DNA from: Claveliimonas acetigenes
GTDB lineage: Bacteria > Bacillota > Clostridia > Lachnospirales > Lachnospiraceae
NCBI RefSeq assembly: GCF_025567385.1
Contig: NZ_JAOQJU010000012.1
Span: forward strand, 33,325-97,324
Direction: 5' to 3'
Length of the DNA: 64,000 nucleotides
Each line of letters starts with the position of its first letter. Position 1 is the first letter of the stretch. Both the position numbers and the translations under genes were made by a program. The notes below the pieces were generated by a model that was not told where the DNA came from, did no database searches, and saw only the letters and a program-made list of their open reading frames with translations. This document shows, in pieces, positions 1-8,000 of this stretch.

Positions 1-2363
1 TCCTTGATAACCATCTCCCGGTCAGGTTCCTCAAAAGAAATCCTTACCTGTGGTTCTGATGGTTCTTGTGGATCCGATGGCTCTTGTGGCTCTGATGGAT
101 CCGACGGCTCTTGTGGCTCTGATGGATCCGACGGCTCTTGCGGATCTTCTTCCTCTTTTCCAACAGACAGAATAGCAGACGCCTGAAAATATCCTTCCTT
201 TGTTGACGCATCAATCGTTGTCTGACCGGACTTTGACAGAGATTTCAGCTTTCCATTCTCCACGGTTACAAGGTCCATGTCACCACTCTTCCAGTTCACG
301 CCTGCCGCAGTCAGTTTCGTTTTCCCATTTGTTCCGGGATTCACAATGTAAGCATATAACTCAGCCGAAGAATTTTCTTCCATTTTCTGGTTATCCGGAG
401 CGATTCCAAATTCATACTGGTAAGATTCCGGTTCTCCCCAGATTATACCGGTCGAATTATTAGCTTCGTCAAAGGTTTCCATAGCAATTGCAATTTCTTC
501 TGTCACCTCACGGTCAGCAGGCTGGCTGCAATCTGCCGAAGCTTCATTTTCTCCAAAGCACTGTACCCAATAATACTGTCCGTCTATCTGGAAACACCCA
601 ATACCGATCGTTGTAAAGCTTTCTGTTAAAATATTTTCCCTATGTCCGTCAGAATTCATCCATGAATCCATTGCCGCCGCCGGAGACGTCTGCCAGGCCG
701 CCACATTCTCTGCATGCATAAGCTGATTCAGATCAAAGCAGCTGGAACTGTCAGGCCTGGTATGTGCGAATAGAACAGAGATTTCTGCTGCCCTCGTCAT
801 TGCCGTTTCCAGCAGCGACTCATCCATAATAAGCGCTCCCATGCCATTTTCCGCACGTTTTTCGTTGACAATCTTCAACACTTCGTATGCAAACCCATAC
901 TTTCGCGTGCCTGAAACAGCCACCTCATCCAACCGGCGATATCCATTTATACCAAATGCATCCATTTCCGGATTCAGACAAGTAATTTCTGTTGCTTTCG
1001 GAAATGCTATAGGATGAATAAATGTCACCGTTTTGGGAACAGTAATTGCTTCCAATACCGTACATCCATAAAAAGAAACCCTGCTTATAGATGTTACTCC
1101 TTCATTCAAACTAACAGAAGACAATGCTCTGTCATTGAGAAACGCCTGATATGGAATTAATTTCAATCCTTTGCTGGTAAAAGATGTTAATGCAAAACAT
1201 TCTCCAAAACATCCATTCCCTATCTCCTCAATATTCTCCGGAAGTTCTACCTCTGACAGTGAATAACACCTTGCAAATGTCCGGGCATACAGTTTACGAA
1301 GTTCCCTGCTAAAAGTAATGTCCGTCAAAGAACTGCATTCCTCGAACATTTGATAAGAAGTACTCTCCAATCCCCCGCCAAAAGCTACAGATTCCAGATT
1401 TTCGCACCCAAAAAAGGTAAAATATCCCACTTCTGTCACGCTGTCGGGAATCACAACAGAACGCAGACTATAACACTCCTGAAATGCAGATTCTCCCAGT
1501 TCTGTCACCGTATCCCCCAATGAAACAGACTGCAGGGATTGATTTCTAGCAAATGCCATCGTTGCGATTTTTGTTACTTTCTCCGGAACAATATATGCCG
1601 TCCGGGATGCTCCCGCCGGATAGGCAAACAGGGTTTTCCCCTGATCCGAAAAGAGCACGCCTTCCTCTGCTGAAAATATTTCATTTCCTTCTTCTACCTG
1701 AAAAGCCGCTATTTTTGTAGCAAAAAACGCATAGCCACCAATAGAGGTCACTTCGCTTCCTATGGTAAATTCTGTTAAAGCAGTATTCTGAAATGCATAA
1801 TTTGCAATCTTCGTTACTCCTTCTGCCGTTATTGCACGTAAATTCCCGCATTCTGCAAAAAGCCCCGACGGAAGCGCTGTAATTTTTACAGGAAGTGTAA
1901 TATTTTCCAGTGAACTGCAGCCATAAAAAGCTGCTTCTCCCAACGCGGAAACCGAATCCGCAATCCTAATATCCGTAAGATTGGTACAATTATAAAATGC
2001 CATTTTGCCAATAGACGTAATCCCGTCTTCGATCACAATTGATTTGACAGACAACCTGTCGCTGTACCATCCGGGATCATTACTCGTGCTATAATCTGAC
2101 ATGTCACCTGAACCAGAGATCGTAAGTACTCCATTATCCAGTATCCATGACGCACTATCACCGCACGTTCCTTCTACCTCCATACACGTAATTTCTTCCC
2201 CTGTTTCTTCTTCCGAAATCACATATCCCTCAGGTACTTTCGCTTCCTCTTCATTGCACAGCTTTTCGCTCTCCGCCCTTACAGACGCAGCCGGAAACAG
2301 CAAAAGCGCCGCAAATAAAACGAAGCCGAAGCCTTTCCATATTTTTTTATAAATCTCCTGCAT
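1..2363 (-). CDS. BspA-like leucine-rich-repeat surface protein with CAP domain (partial, runs off left edge)
   Basis: An open frame runs from the ATG at 2363 to the window edge, 787 codons without a stop. It begins with a signal peptide (MQEIYKKIWKGFGFVLFAAL, then small residues and PAASVRAES). Residues about 60-440 are LRR_5/BspA repeats of the type F-Y/F-x-C-x-x-L-x-x-I/V-x-I/L. Residues about 485-610 form a CAP/SCP domain with HTRPDSS, GHRENIL and YYWVQCFGEN, the usual CAP motifs. After a further beta-rich segment comes a Pro/Glu/Ser/Asp tract (about 735-770) coded by a 27-bp DNA repeat. The architecture fits a secreted or cell-surface adhesin-like protein; the anchor lies outside the window. 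The start has AGGAG-type bases just upstream. The ligand is unknown. Confidence 0.85.
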   Translation of the reverse strand, partial: MQEIYKKIWKGFGFVLFAALLLFPAASVRAESEKLCNEEEAKVPEGYVISEEETGEEITCMEVEGTCGDSASWILDNGVLTISGSGDMSDYSTSNDPGWYSDRLSVKSIVIEDGITSIGKMAFYNCTNLTDIRIADSVSALGEAAFYGCSSLENITLPVKITALPSGLFAECGNLRAITAEGVTKIANYAFQNTALTEFTIGSEVTSIGGYAFFATKIAAFQVEEGNEIFSAEEGVLFSDQGKTLFAYPAGASRTAYIVPEKVTKIATMAFARNQSLQSVSLGDTVTELGESAFQECYSLRSVVIPDSVTEVGYFTFFGCENLESVAFGGGLESTSYQMFEECSSLTDITFSRELRKLYARTFARCYSLSEVELPENIEEIGNGCFGECFALTSFTSKGLKLIPYQAFLNDRALSSVSLNEGVTSISRVSFYGCTVLEAITVPKTVTFIHPIAFPKATEITCLNPEMDAFGINGYRRLDEVAVSGTRKYGFAYEVLKIVNEKRAENGMGALIMDESLLETAMTRAAEISVLFAHTRPDSSSCFDLNQLMHAENVAAWQTSPAAAMDSWMNSDGHRENILTESFTTIGIGCFQIDGQYYWVQCFGENEASADCSQPADREVTEEIAIAMETFDEANNSTGIIWGEPESYQYEFGIAPDNQKMEENSSAELYAYIVNPGTNGKTKLTAAGVNWKSGDMDLVTVENGKLKSLSKSGQTTIDASTKEGYFQASAILSVGKEEEDPQEPSDPSEPQEPSDPSEPQEPSDPQEPSEPQVRISFEEPDREMVIK
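56..157 (-). repeat. Short tandem repeat coding a Pro-Ser-Asp-Pro-x-Glu tract
   Basis: A 27-bp unit and half units of it (built from GGATCCGACGGCTCTTGTGG and TCTGAT) recur about three times. They encode PQEPSDPSE repeats near the C-terminal part of the LRR/CAP protein. Such acidic proline-rich tracts are typical cell-wall-spanning linkers, and repeat number can vary by slippage. Confidence 0.8.
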
Positions 2364-2430
2364 CTTTTCTCCTCCCTTCTTTTTCATGAGTAATGCTATA
2401 TTCATATTATAACCCTGCATAATAATATTT

Positions 2431-3798
2431 TCAATAAGCCGAAAGCTCCGTCCCCGGATAGAACAGCCCCAATATCTCCTGATATCCTTTCCCTTGTTTT
2501 GCCATCTCATTGGCTCCGTTCTGGCTCATACCGATCCCGTGTCCGTATCCGCCCCCTTCTATTACAAACATCTCCCCGCTCTTCTCAATTGTAAAAAAGG
2601 CGCTGGGAAGAAGTTCTGTACTGCCCACTGCCGTCCCATCGTTTTTTACAATCGTATATCCGCTGCCGCCAAGCGCTCTGCGGATTTTATTTTCTGTATC
2701 TACCGTTACACTTCCCTTATCCCCGGATGCCACAATCTGAAGCGCCACATCTCCGGCTCCCCGCCGGGTTACTTCTACAGAAGTAAGGGTTCCTACATCC
2801 ACCCCTGTGTTCAGACCCACGAGGTTGGACAGTGTAGTTACCGGAACCTGCGCCGTCCAGTGATACCACGGCAGCTCTTTTTCATAGTCCCCCTCATCTC
2901 CGCAGACTGCCACGCTCTGCAGGTAGGCATTACTTTCATTTACCGCATCTCCCCACGCTTCCATATCGGTTGTCCTTCCACAGGAAGTAGAATAGTAATA
3001 AGTAACTGCAATCTGTCCCTGATACAGCAATACCTGTCCTGCCGTCTCCCTGACCGCCGCTGCTGCGGTATCCTGAGGCTGGCTGTTATTGTAGACCTGA
3101 TAATCCGTACTGTCATTCATATGGGCCTCATACTCCGGATAACCATAAGAAGCTGCCTGACGGTATGCATAACTTCTGGCACAAACTGCCTGCGCCTTCA
3201 GTGCCTCCATCTCATAAGAAGCCGGCATCTCGCTGGGAACCACCTTGCAAAGATAATCTTCCAGAGGAAGCTCATTAATCATCACAATACCTTCTGCCGT
3301 TGTCCGAAGCTCCAACGTCCCTGCATAACAGGGATTTCCGTACCCCCGCTCTATCTGGTACACCTGAATCTCATCGCCCTGCCCTGCTGCTGTAACCCGG
3401 ATATTTCCGGCGGCAAACCTGGCGTCATCCGGCCGGACTGTCAGCACCTCCCCGGCCTGCCACTCTTCCGTCTGTCCGCCGTATGTAATATGAAGCCCGG
3501 ACGATGCAGCTATCCGTACTTCCGGATGCACAATCTCCTGATATCCGGTAGACATCAAGACCACTCTGACCGTAGGATTTACAGATGTCTGTGTCCCTGC
3601 ATTTCCCCCGGCTGTCCCGTCCGGATTCCCATTCTCCCCGGAACTTCCATCCGTTCTGCCGCTGTCCGTCTTTTCATTTCCCACAATAGAATCCCGGCTT
3701 TCTTCTCCTCCTTGGAGCATATGCATCAGCCCCACACTCAAAATAGCAACAACAAGAATCGTCACAAGATAACTTCCATATACTTCCCCGTTTTTCAC
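2431..3798 (-). CDS. spoIID: SpoIID/LytB-domain protein (stage II sporulation protein D-like)
   Basis: 455 aa. There is one N-terminal membrane anchor (residues 9-29), a Gly/Ser/Asn-rich linker (30-75), then the SpoIID domain. Family signatures are VVPSEMP (about 186-192, with the presumed catalytic Glu190), LKAQAVCARSYAY (about 200-212), YYYSTSCGRT, and a C-terminal GGYGHGIGMSQNGA. SpoIID is a lytic transglycosylase that trims denuded glycan strands during engulfment in sporulation. This copy is longer than Bacillus SpoIID (about 340 aa) because of the linker and an extra N-terminal region. The start is GTG, preceded by GAGGTG at 5 nt. It lies 47 bp downstream of the phosphoesterase gene. 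A LytB-like wall-enzyme modifier is the alternative. Confidence 0.8.
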   Translation of the reverse strand: MKNGEVYGSYLVTILVVAILSVGLMHMLQGGEESRDSIVGNEKTDSGRTDGSSGENGNPDGTAGGNAGTQTSVNPTVRVVLMSTGYQEIVHPEVRIAASSGLHITYGGQTEEWQAGEVLTVRPDDARFAAGNIRVTAAGQGDEIQVYQIERGYGNPCYAGTLELRTTAEGIVMINELPLEDYLCKVVPSEMPASYEMEALKAQAVCARSYAYRQAASYGYPEYEAHMNDSTDYQVYNNSQPQDTAAAAVRETAGQVLLYQGQIAVTYYYSTSCGRTTDMEAWGDAVNESNAYLQSVAVCGDEGDYEKELPWYHWTAQVPVTTLSNLVGLNTGVDVGTLTSVEVTRRGAGDVALQIVASGDKGSVTVDTENKIRRALGGSGYTIVKNDGTAVGSTELLPSAFFTIEKSGEMFVIEGGGYGHGIGMSQNGANEMAKQGKGYQEILGLFYPGTELSAY

Positions 3799-3845
3799 CC
3801 AAACACCTCTTGTCCGTCTTTGTCTCTAATCTATGTATTGTTCTG

Positions 3846-5045
3846 TTAAATAGAACCGAAATGAACCTTGACGGAGCAAATTTCCGCCTTCGTTCCCACT
3901 CTCATATTCGGTCCGAACAATCCTATCCCTGACGTCACAATATTGTGCATCTCCCCCTTCTTCAGATAACCGCAGGAATTCTCCCAGAACAGCTTCGTCA
4001 CCAGATTTCCCGGGAACATCTGTCCATCATGAGTATGTCCGCACAGATCTATATCCACTCCCGCTTCAGACAATTCTTTCAATTCGCTTGGCTCGTGATC
4101 CAGCACAATTACCGGCTTTCTGCTGTCCAGCTTTTCCATAATCTCCTTCGGAGTCTTCCTTATGTCAATCCCTCTTCCCGGCTTTTTGGCATCCGGACGT
4201 CCATATAAATAAAAGCTGTCATCAATCAACACATATTCATCCTGTAAAAGCCGGATATTGGCATCTTCCAGAAATTCATCCATTCTTACGTCGCTGACTT
4301 TTTTCTCATTCTTATTTCCAAATGTGAATCCTGCCAGTATTTTTTCCTGTATGTCATGATTGCCGTAGCAGGCGTACACCCCGTATTTACTTTTAATTCC
4401 TCTTAAAATAGACGCCAGTCTGTCCGGATTGTCGAGAGCCTCATATTCATTATCAAAAATATCTCCGGCAATCACCACCAAATCCGGTTCCTGTCTATTG
4501 ATCTTATCTACCATCTTCTTCATCTGATAGCATCCCACGTTATAGCCCAGATGCAGATCCGCCGCCAAAACGATATGTAAATTTTCTACCTTACCTGCAT
4601 CCTTATCTACCGTTACTTCATATTTTGTCGTATGTATCCTCCCTGCATGAACCACACCCCAGATACTGACTGCCATAATAATCACAATACAAATTGCCCC
4701 GGTAACAACAAATGTCCTCTCAGCACGCAGAATTCCCTGATTCACCCATTTGCAATGGCGCAAAAGAATCCTTCCCAAATCCACAACCACTACCGTTAAA
4801 ACCACGTACAGCATGACGCCGAGCCAATAGTTGCCGATTAATTTCATAATACGCCGCGCTTTCCCTTCCGGCAGTAAAAATCCCACCAGTATCGCACTGG
4901 CAAAAAATGTATACAGAACCACCACCGATACCTGTGTCCATATTTTTTGAAAAAGATGGCTGCATGTTCCCATCCATCTTATCATCCACCGGATAATATA
5001 GATATTTACCAGAATGTATACTGGCGATAAATAAAATGCAATCAT
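3846..5045 (-). CDS. Membrane-anchored metallophosphoesterase
   Basis: About 399 aa. Four hydrophobic segments occupy the first ~140 residues, followed by a calcineurin-like phosphoesterase domain. The metal-binding motifs are in order: AADLHLGYN (DxH), AGDIFDNE (GDxxD), CYGNHDIQ (GNHD), a downstream VLDHEP, and CGHTHDGQMFPGN (GHxH). This matches the YkuE/YaeI-type membrane phosphoesterases, whose substrates are mostly unknown (UDP-diacylglucosamine or phosphodiester lipids have been proposed). A TTG at 5072 would extend the frame, but it lies in the U-tract of the upstream terminator. I therefore prefer the ATG at 5045, which has AGGAGG about 4 nt upstream. Confidence 0.85.
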   Translation of the reverse strand: MIAFYLSPVYILVNIYIIRWMIRWMGTCSHLFQKIWTQVSVVVLYTFFASAILVGFLLPEGKARRIMKLIGNYWLGVMLYVVLTVVVVDLGRILLRHCKWVNQGILRAERTFVVTGAICIVIIMAVSIWGVVHAGRIHTTKYEVTVDKDAGKVENLHIVLAADLHLGYNVGCYQMKKMVDKINRQEPDLVVIAGDIFDNEYEALDNPDRLASILRGIKSKYGVYACYGNHDIQEKILAGFTFGNKNEKKVSDVRMDEFLEDANIRLLQDEYVLIDDSFYLYGRPDAKKPGRGIDIRKTPKEIMEKLDSRKPVIVLDHEPSELKELSEAGVDIDLCGHTHDGQMFPGNLVTKLFWENSCGYLKKGEMHNIVTSGIGLFGPNMRVGTKAEICSVKVHFGSI

Positions 5046-5064
5046 AAGCCCTCCTGCATATAGG

Positions 5065-5093
5065 TAAAACAAAGGCAGCCATCTCAGGCTGCC
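5065..5093 (-). terminator. Rho-independent terminator of the 6S-like RNA
   Basis: Perfect stem GGCAGCC / GGCTGCC with a 6-nt loop (5074-5093). On the minus strand it is followed by TTTGTTTTA. It closes the structured RNA upstream and sits directly before the phosphoesterase start. Confidence 0.8.
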
Positions 5094-5291
5094 CTTTATC
5101 TTTTGTTGATACCCGAAAATGCCGGTTCCTGTATTTTGACTCCTAGCCGTAGCCAGGTGGGTGTCCGCATCTGCTTTTCTGTCTTCCCCTGCGTAACTCG
5201 GAGGCCTGACATATTACAGAGATATAGGAGTCCCGTTTAAAGTTTTGTAGGTTCAAAATTACAGGAGTTGTCGTACATCTCAGGTTTTCTA
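5068..5291 (-). ncRNA. ssrS: Probable 6S RNA (SsrS)
   Basis: This ~220-nt stretch has no credible ORF but has its own consensus promoter and a strong terminator. On the minus strand the two halves fold onto each other: CCTGTAATTTTGA pairs with TCAAAATACAGG, GACTCCTA pairs with TAGGAGTC, and GTCAGG pairs with CCTGGC further in. The result is a long, interrupted rod with an internal bubble. That architecture, the length, and conserved-looking patches (CTGAGATGTACG near the 5' end, ACACCCACCTGGC in the 3' half) match 6S RNA of Clostridia, which binds the housekeeping RNA polymerase holoenzyme as a promoter mimic. I identified it from structure and remembered patterns, not from a covariance model. 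Confidence 0.62.
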
Positions 5292-5297
5292 AAACTT

Positions 5298-5326
5298 ATT
5301 ATACCCTATTATGCCACGTTTTTCAA
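5298..5326 (-). promoter_or_regulatory. Consensus sigma-A promoter of the 6S-like RNA
   Basis: On the minus strand TTGAAA (5321-5326), 17 nt, then a perfect TATAAT (5298-5303). The predicted transcription start is near 5291. It sits immediately downstream of the pck terminator, so the RNA is transcribed independently. Confidence 0.8.
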
Positions 5327-5329
5327 CAA

Positions 5330-5359
5330 AAATGTGCCATTCTTAAGAATGGCACATTT
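5330..5359 (-). terminator. Terminator downstream of PEP carboxykinase gene
   Basis: A 30-bp perfect palindrome with 13-bp arms AAATGTGCCATTC / GAATGGCACATTT and a TTAA loop, 20 bp past the pck stop. A T-rich run follows on the minus strand. Confidence 0.85.
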
Positions 5360-5379
5360 CTCCAGAATTTTATATAAAA

Positions 5380-7077
5380 CTAATCTAATTCTGCAACCAG
5401 CTTCTTCAGCGCTTCTACAGCCTCGTCCGGAAGTTTGTCATATCCGCCTTTTTCTACAGCGAATGCTTCTACTTCATTTACACGATCCTGCATACGAGCC
5501 TTTAACTGAGAAGTATATTCTGCATCGTTCATATCCGGAACAAATCCTTCCCAATCCATGATCTCGATATCAGAGAACGGTCCCCACTGATGGAAATCTG
5601 CTCTCTTCTCAACAATTGCTTCCAGAACGCCAAGCGTATCCTTTGGCTGAACCTTCTTGCCCATGAAATCACCTGTATTAACGATATAGCAGTCTACATT
5701 CTTCTCTTCAACCAGCTTTTTGAACTTCTCATAGTCATTTGCCAGAGGATAGGTTCTGAATGGATTTGCATAAGGAACAACAACCAGTTTGTTCGGGTCT
5801 ACACCAGGAGCAAGTCTCTCTGCGGAAGAACGCTTGGTAGCAAGTGTCGCTCCCATAACAGATGCAAGTGCAGCTCCTTTCAGTTTAACTACCGGCGGAA
5901 TGGTAGGATCTTTCATAATCCAGAAGATAGCATTTACAGGAGCGTCAATCTTATCTACACGGTTCGGAGACCATAATTTAGACTTGATAGCACGTCCGTT
6001 ACCATTTCTGATATCCTCTGTTACTAACTGAACCTTGCCGTCCTCATCCAGTGTAGCAGAGCAGTTCTGAGCTGTCAGCAGATACTGATTGTCCGGGCAT
6101 CCTGTCGGATAATCAGCCGTCTTATCGAAATAAGTAGGCTCAATTGCAATAGATGCACAAGTATCCGTATTAATGATAAATGCATCGTCATGAAGCACTT
6201 TAATCTCATATTTTCCGCCATGTTTTGCATGTGTAAGAGTAGATTTACCGGAACCGGAAAGTCCGTATACAGATGCAACATATTTTGTTCCGTCTGGCAG
6301 TAAGTACTCTTTCTGTCCGCCATGGCAGGAAGCATATCCGTTACGGTTAGCAATTGCCCATACCATAGTAAGAGTTCCCTTTTTGTGCTCTCCGAAGTAT
6401 CTCATACCAAGGATGCATGCACAGTTCGTTTCTGTATTGAAATAGCAAAGAGTCTTCTTTGCCGGATCACTTAAGCAGTCAAAGCTTACTCCCGGAGCTT
6501 CTTCCGGAATCCACTGCGGATCAGAGAAGATATAGATATCTGCCTCTTTTCCATCTCCAACCGGCTGAGATTCCTTATACATCTTTACATATTCATCAGA
6601 CATATACTGGAAATTCAGCATCCAGTTATACATAATATTTTCTTCACCTTCCGGAATTAACAGATGGCACTTAACCATAAATTCCGGATCAAGTCCTGCA
6701 AATACTGTTGCGTGGTACATCTTTTTCCAGCGTGACTTATAAACAGCATCCATCGCAACCTTGTCAAGAGCGTCGCAGTCTACTCCCGGCTCTCCTGCAA
6801 TACGGCGTGCCGTAGCATAACGTCCTGTGATAGCACCGTCATTAAATAACAGAACCTTCGCATCAGCATCCAGTCCAAATTCTTCTCCTCTATATACAGG
6901 CATATCTGTTACAATCGTACCCGGAGAATTCTTTGCCAGGTTATATGCCTCTTTTAAAGTTTCTACCTTAACAACATTGTTTCCATAAAACGCCGCTTCA
7001 ATAATGGAACGAGTTTTTGAAAATCCTGGTTTGCCTTTTCCAATTTCGCTGATTGGATAATTCGCTTTTGTTGACAT
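5380..7077 (-). CDS. pckA: Phosphoenolpyruvate carboxykinase (ATP)
   Basis: 565 aa. The nucleotide-binding P-loop is VYGLSGSGKSTLTHA and the kinase-2-type motif follows at KVLHDDAFIIN; a conserved arginine-containing segment (RNGNGRAIKSKLW) lies downstream. The enzyme interconverts oxaloacetate + ATP and PEP + CO2 + ADP. In gut Clostridia it can run as a CO2-fixing anaplerotic step from PEP as well as in gluconeogenesis. The length is slightly above the 530-540 aa usual for the family. The ATG has AAGGAGG 8 nt upstream and a good promoter (7110-7138). It is monocistronic, with a terminator directly after the gene. Confidence 0.95.
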   Translation of the reverse strand: MSTKANYPISEIGKGKPGFSKTRSIIEAAFYGNNVVKVETLKEAYNLAKNSPGTIVTDMPVYRGEEFGLDADAKVLLFNDGAITGRYATARRIAGEPGVDCDALDKVAMDAVYKSRWKKMYHATVFAGLDPEFMVKCHLLIPEGEENIMYNWMLNFQYMSDEYVKMYKESQPVGDGKEADIYIFSDPQWIPEEAPGVSFDCLSDPAKKTLCYFNTETNCACILGMRYFGEHKKGTLTMVWAIANRNGYASCHGGQKEYLLPDGTKYVASVYGLSGSGKSTLTHAKHGGKYEIKVLHDDAFIINTDTCASIAIEPTYFDKTADYPTGCPDNQYLLTAQNCSATLDEDGKVQLVTEDIRNGNGRAIKSKLWSPNRVDKIDAPVNAIFWIMKDPTIPPVVKLKGAALASVMGATLATKRSSAERLAPGVDPNKLVVVPYANPFRTYPLANDYEKFKKLVEEKNVDCYIVNTGDFMGKKVQPKDTLGVLEAIVEKRADFHQWGPFSDIEIMDWEGFVPDMNDAEYTSQLKARMQDRVNEVEAFAVEKGGYDKLPDEAVEALKKLVAELD

Positions 7078-7109
7078 GCTTATTCCTCCTTAAAATCCGA
7101 ATTTGGTTT

Positions 7110-7138
7110 ATTATCTCATTTTTCCTGTCAAAAGTCAA
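7110..7138 (-). promoter_or_regulatory. Promoter of pckA
   Basis: Minus strand TTGACT (7133-7138), 17 nt, then GATAAT (7110-7115), about 30 nt ahead of the pckA ATG. Confidence 0.7.
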
Positions 7139-7175
7139 TACTTTAACAATTTTTTAACCAGCTTCCCGGCACATA

Positions 7176-7209
7176 AAAATGCAGGATTAAAAACCTAATC
7201 CTGCATTTT
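7176..7209 (-). terminator. Terminator of the thrC-cdd operon
   Basis: Perfect 14-bp stem AAAATGCAGGATTA / TAATCCTGCATTTT with a 6-nt loop, followed by a T-rich stretch on the minus strand. The 5' arm is part of the last codons of cdd. Confidence 0.85.
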
Positions 7210-7629
7210 GAAACCTTTCGGCAGTAATTCACTTAAACGAAATATTTCCAGGCACTCCCTGTCTTCTCCACATATAATTAAGAACCGTTCCGGGTCACAA
7301 AATTCCGCCATCACTTGACGGCACACGCCGCAGGGATAACACTTCTCTAATCTCTTCCTGCCTCCGGCAATAGCAATCGCCGCAAAATTCCTGCATCCTG
7401 CCGCCACGGCCGTAAAAAAAGCGGTACGTTCTGCACAGTTGGTCGGTCCAAAAGCGCTGTTTTCTATATTACATCCGCCAAAGACCTGACCGTCGTCACA
7501 TAATAGCGCAGCTCCCACCTGATATCCGGAATAAGGGCTATAGGACTGTTCTCTTGCCTTCACCGCCTGCTCCCAAAGCGCTTTTGCCTCTTCTGCGCCC
7601 ATCTCCACGGCTGCTTTCCTTTCATTCAT
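7195..7629 (-). CDS. cdd: Cytidine deaminase
   Basis: 144 aa from the ATG at 7629. Zinc-site motifs are CNIENSAFGPTNCAERTA (C-A-E with the proton-shuttle Glu) and YPCGVCRQVM (PCxxC). These are typical of the homotetrameric CDA family that deaminates cytidine and deoxycytidine in pyrimidine salvage. A TTG at 7644 would extend the frame, but GAGGAG lies 7 nt before the ATG at 7629 and decides the start. The gene directly follows a small membrane-protein gene and ends in a terminator. The C-terminus is slightly extended. Confidence 0.93.
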   Translation of the reverse strand: MNERKAAVEMGAEEAKALWEQAVKAREQSYSPYSGYQVGAALLCDDGQVFGGCNIENSAFGPTNCAERTAFFTAVAAGCRNFAAIAIAGGRKRLEKCYPCGVCRQVMAEFCDPERFLIICGEDRECLEIFRLSELLPKGFKMQD

Positions 7630-7640
7630 TACAGCGCTCC

Positions 7641-7988
7641 TCAAATCCCATAGTGCTTCCGATTAATCTTCCTGGCCACATATGCGTACAGAAGGAGCGT
7701 CACAATCACAATCAGATTCATAATAAAAATAAGAATTCCAAGCGGCATATAATAAGCATTTATCACCTCACACACACCGGAGAGTAAAAGAACAATCGTC
7801 AAAAGAAGAAGCGGCATCGACATCTCCTTCACATATCCGTCAATGTCTTTGCATTGCTTATACTCTGCCCCCTTCGGCATAATAATGGTACTGTCAATCT
7901 TATGCTTCGTCACCATCATAATAAAAGAAGAAAGGCAATAAACCCCTGCTCCAATCCCTATAAAGGCAAATAAACTTCCCGTTTCCAT
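7641..7988 (-). CDS. Small integral membrane protein (DUF3784-like)
   Basis: About 115 aa with three hydrophobic segments (near residues 5-25, 60-80 and 85-108). The loop SYMMVTKH-type start and PKGAEYKQCKDIDGYVK resemble small DUF3784-like membrane proteins of Firmicutes; this family assignment is tentative. GGGAGG is 6 nt upstream of the ATG at 7988, which I chose over the ATG at 7994, where the ribosome site would abut the codon. It lies between thrC and cdd, 13 bp after thrC, so it is probably co-transcribed. Function unknown. Confidence 0.7.
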   Translation of the reverse strand: METGSLFAFIGIGAGVYCLSSFIMMVTKHKIDSTIIMPKGAEYKQCKDIDGYVKEMSMPLLLLTIVLLLSGVCEVINAYYMPLGILIFIMNLIVIVTLLLYAYVARKINRKHYGI

Positions 7989-8000
7989 AGACATCCTCCC

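Noticed and set aside
56..157. Regularly spaced repeats that could suggest a small CRISPR or minisatellite
   Set aside because: The units have no spacers and are in frame with the LRR/CAP protein, encoding a PQEPSDPSE tract.
2494..3849. Long plus-strand ORF (451 aa) opposite the SpoIID gene
   Set aside because: It is the antisense shadow of a clear SpoIID coding sequence, has a Cys/His/Arg-rich composition with no motif, and no ribosome site.
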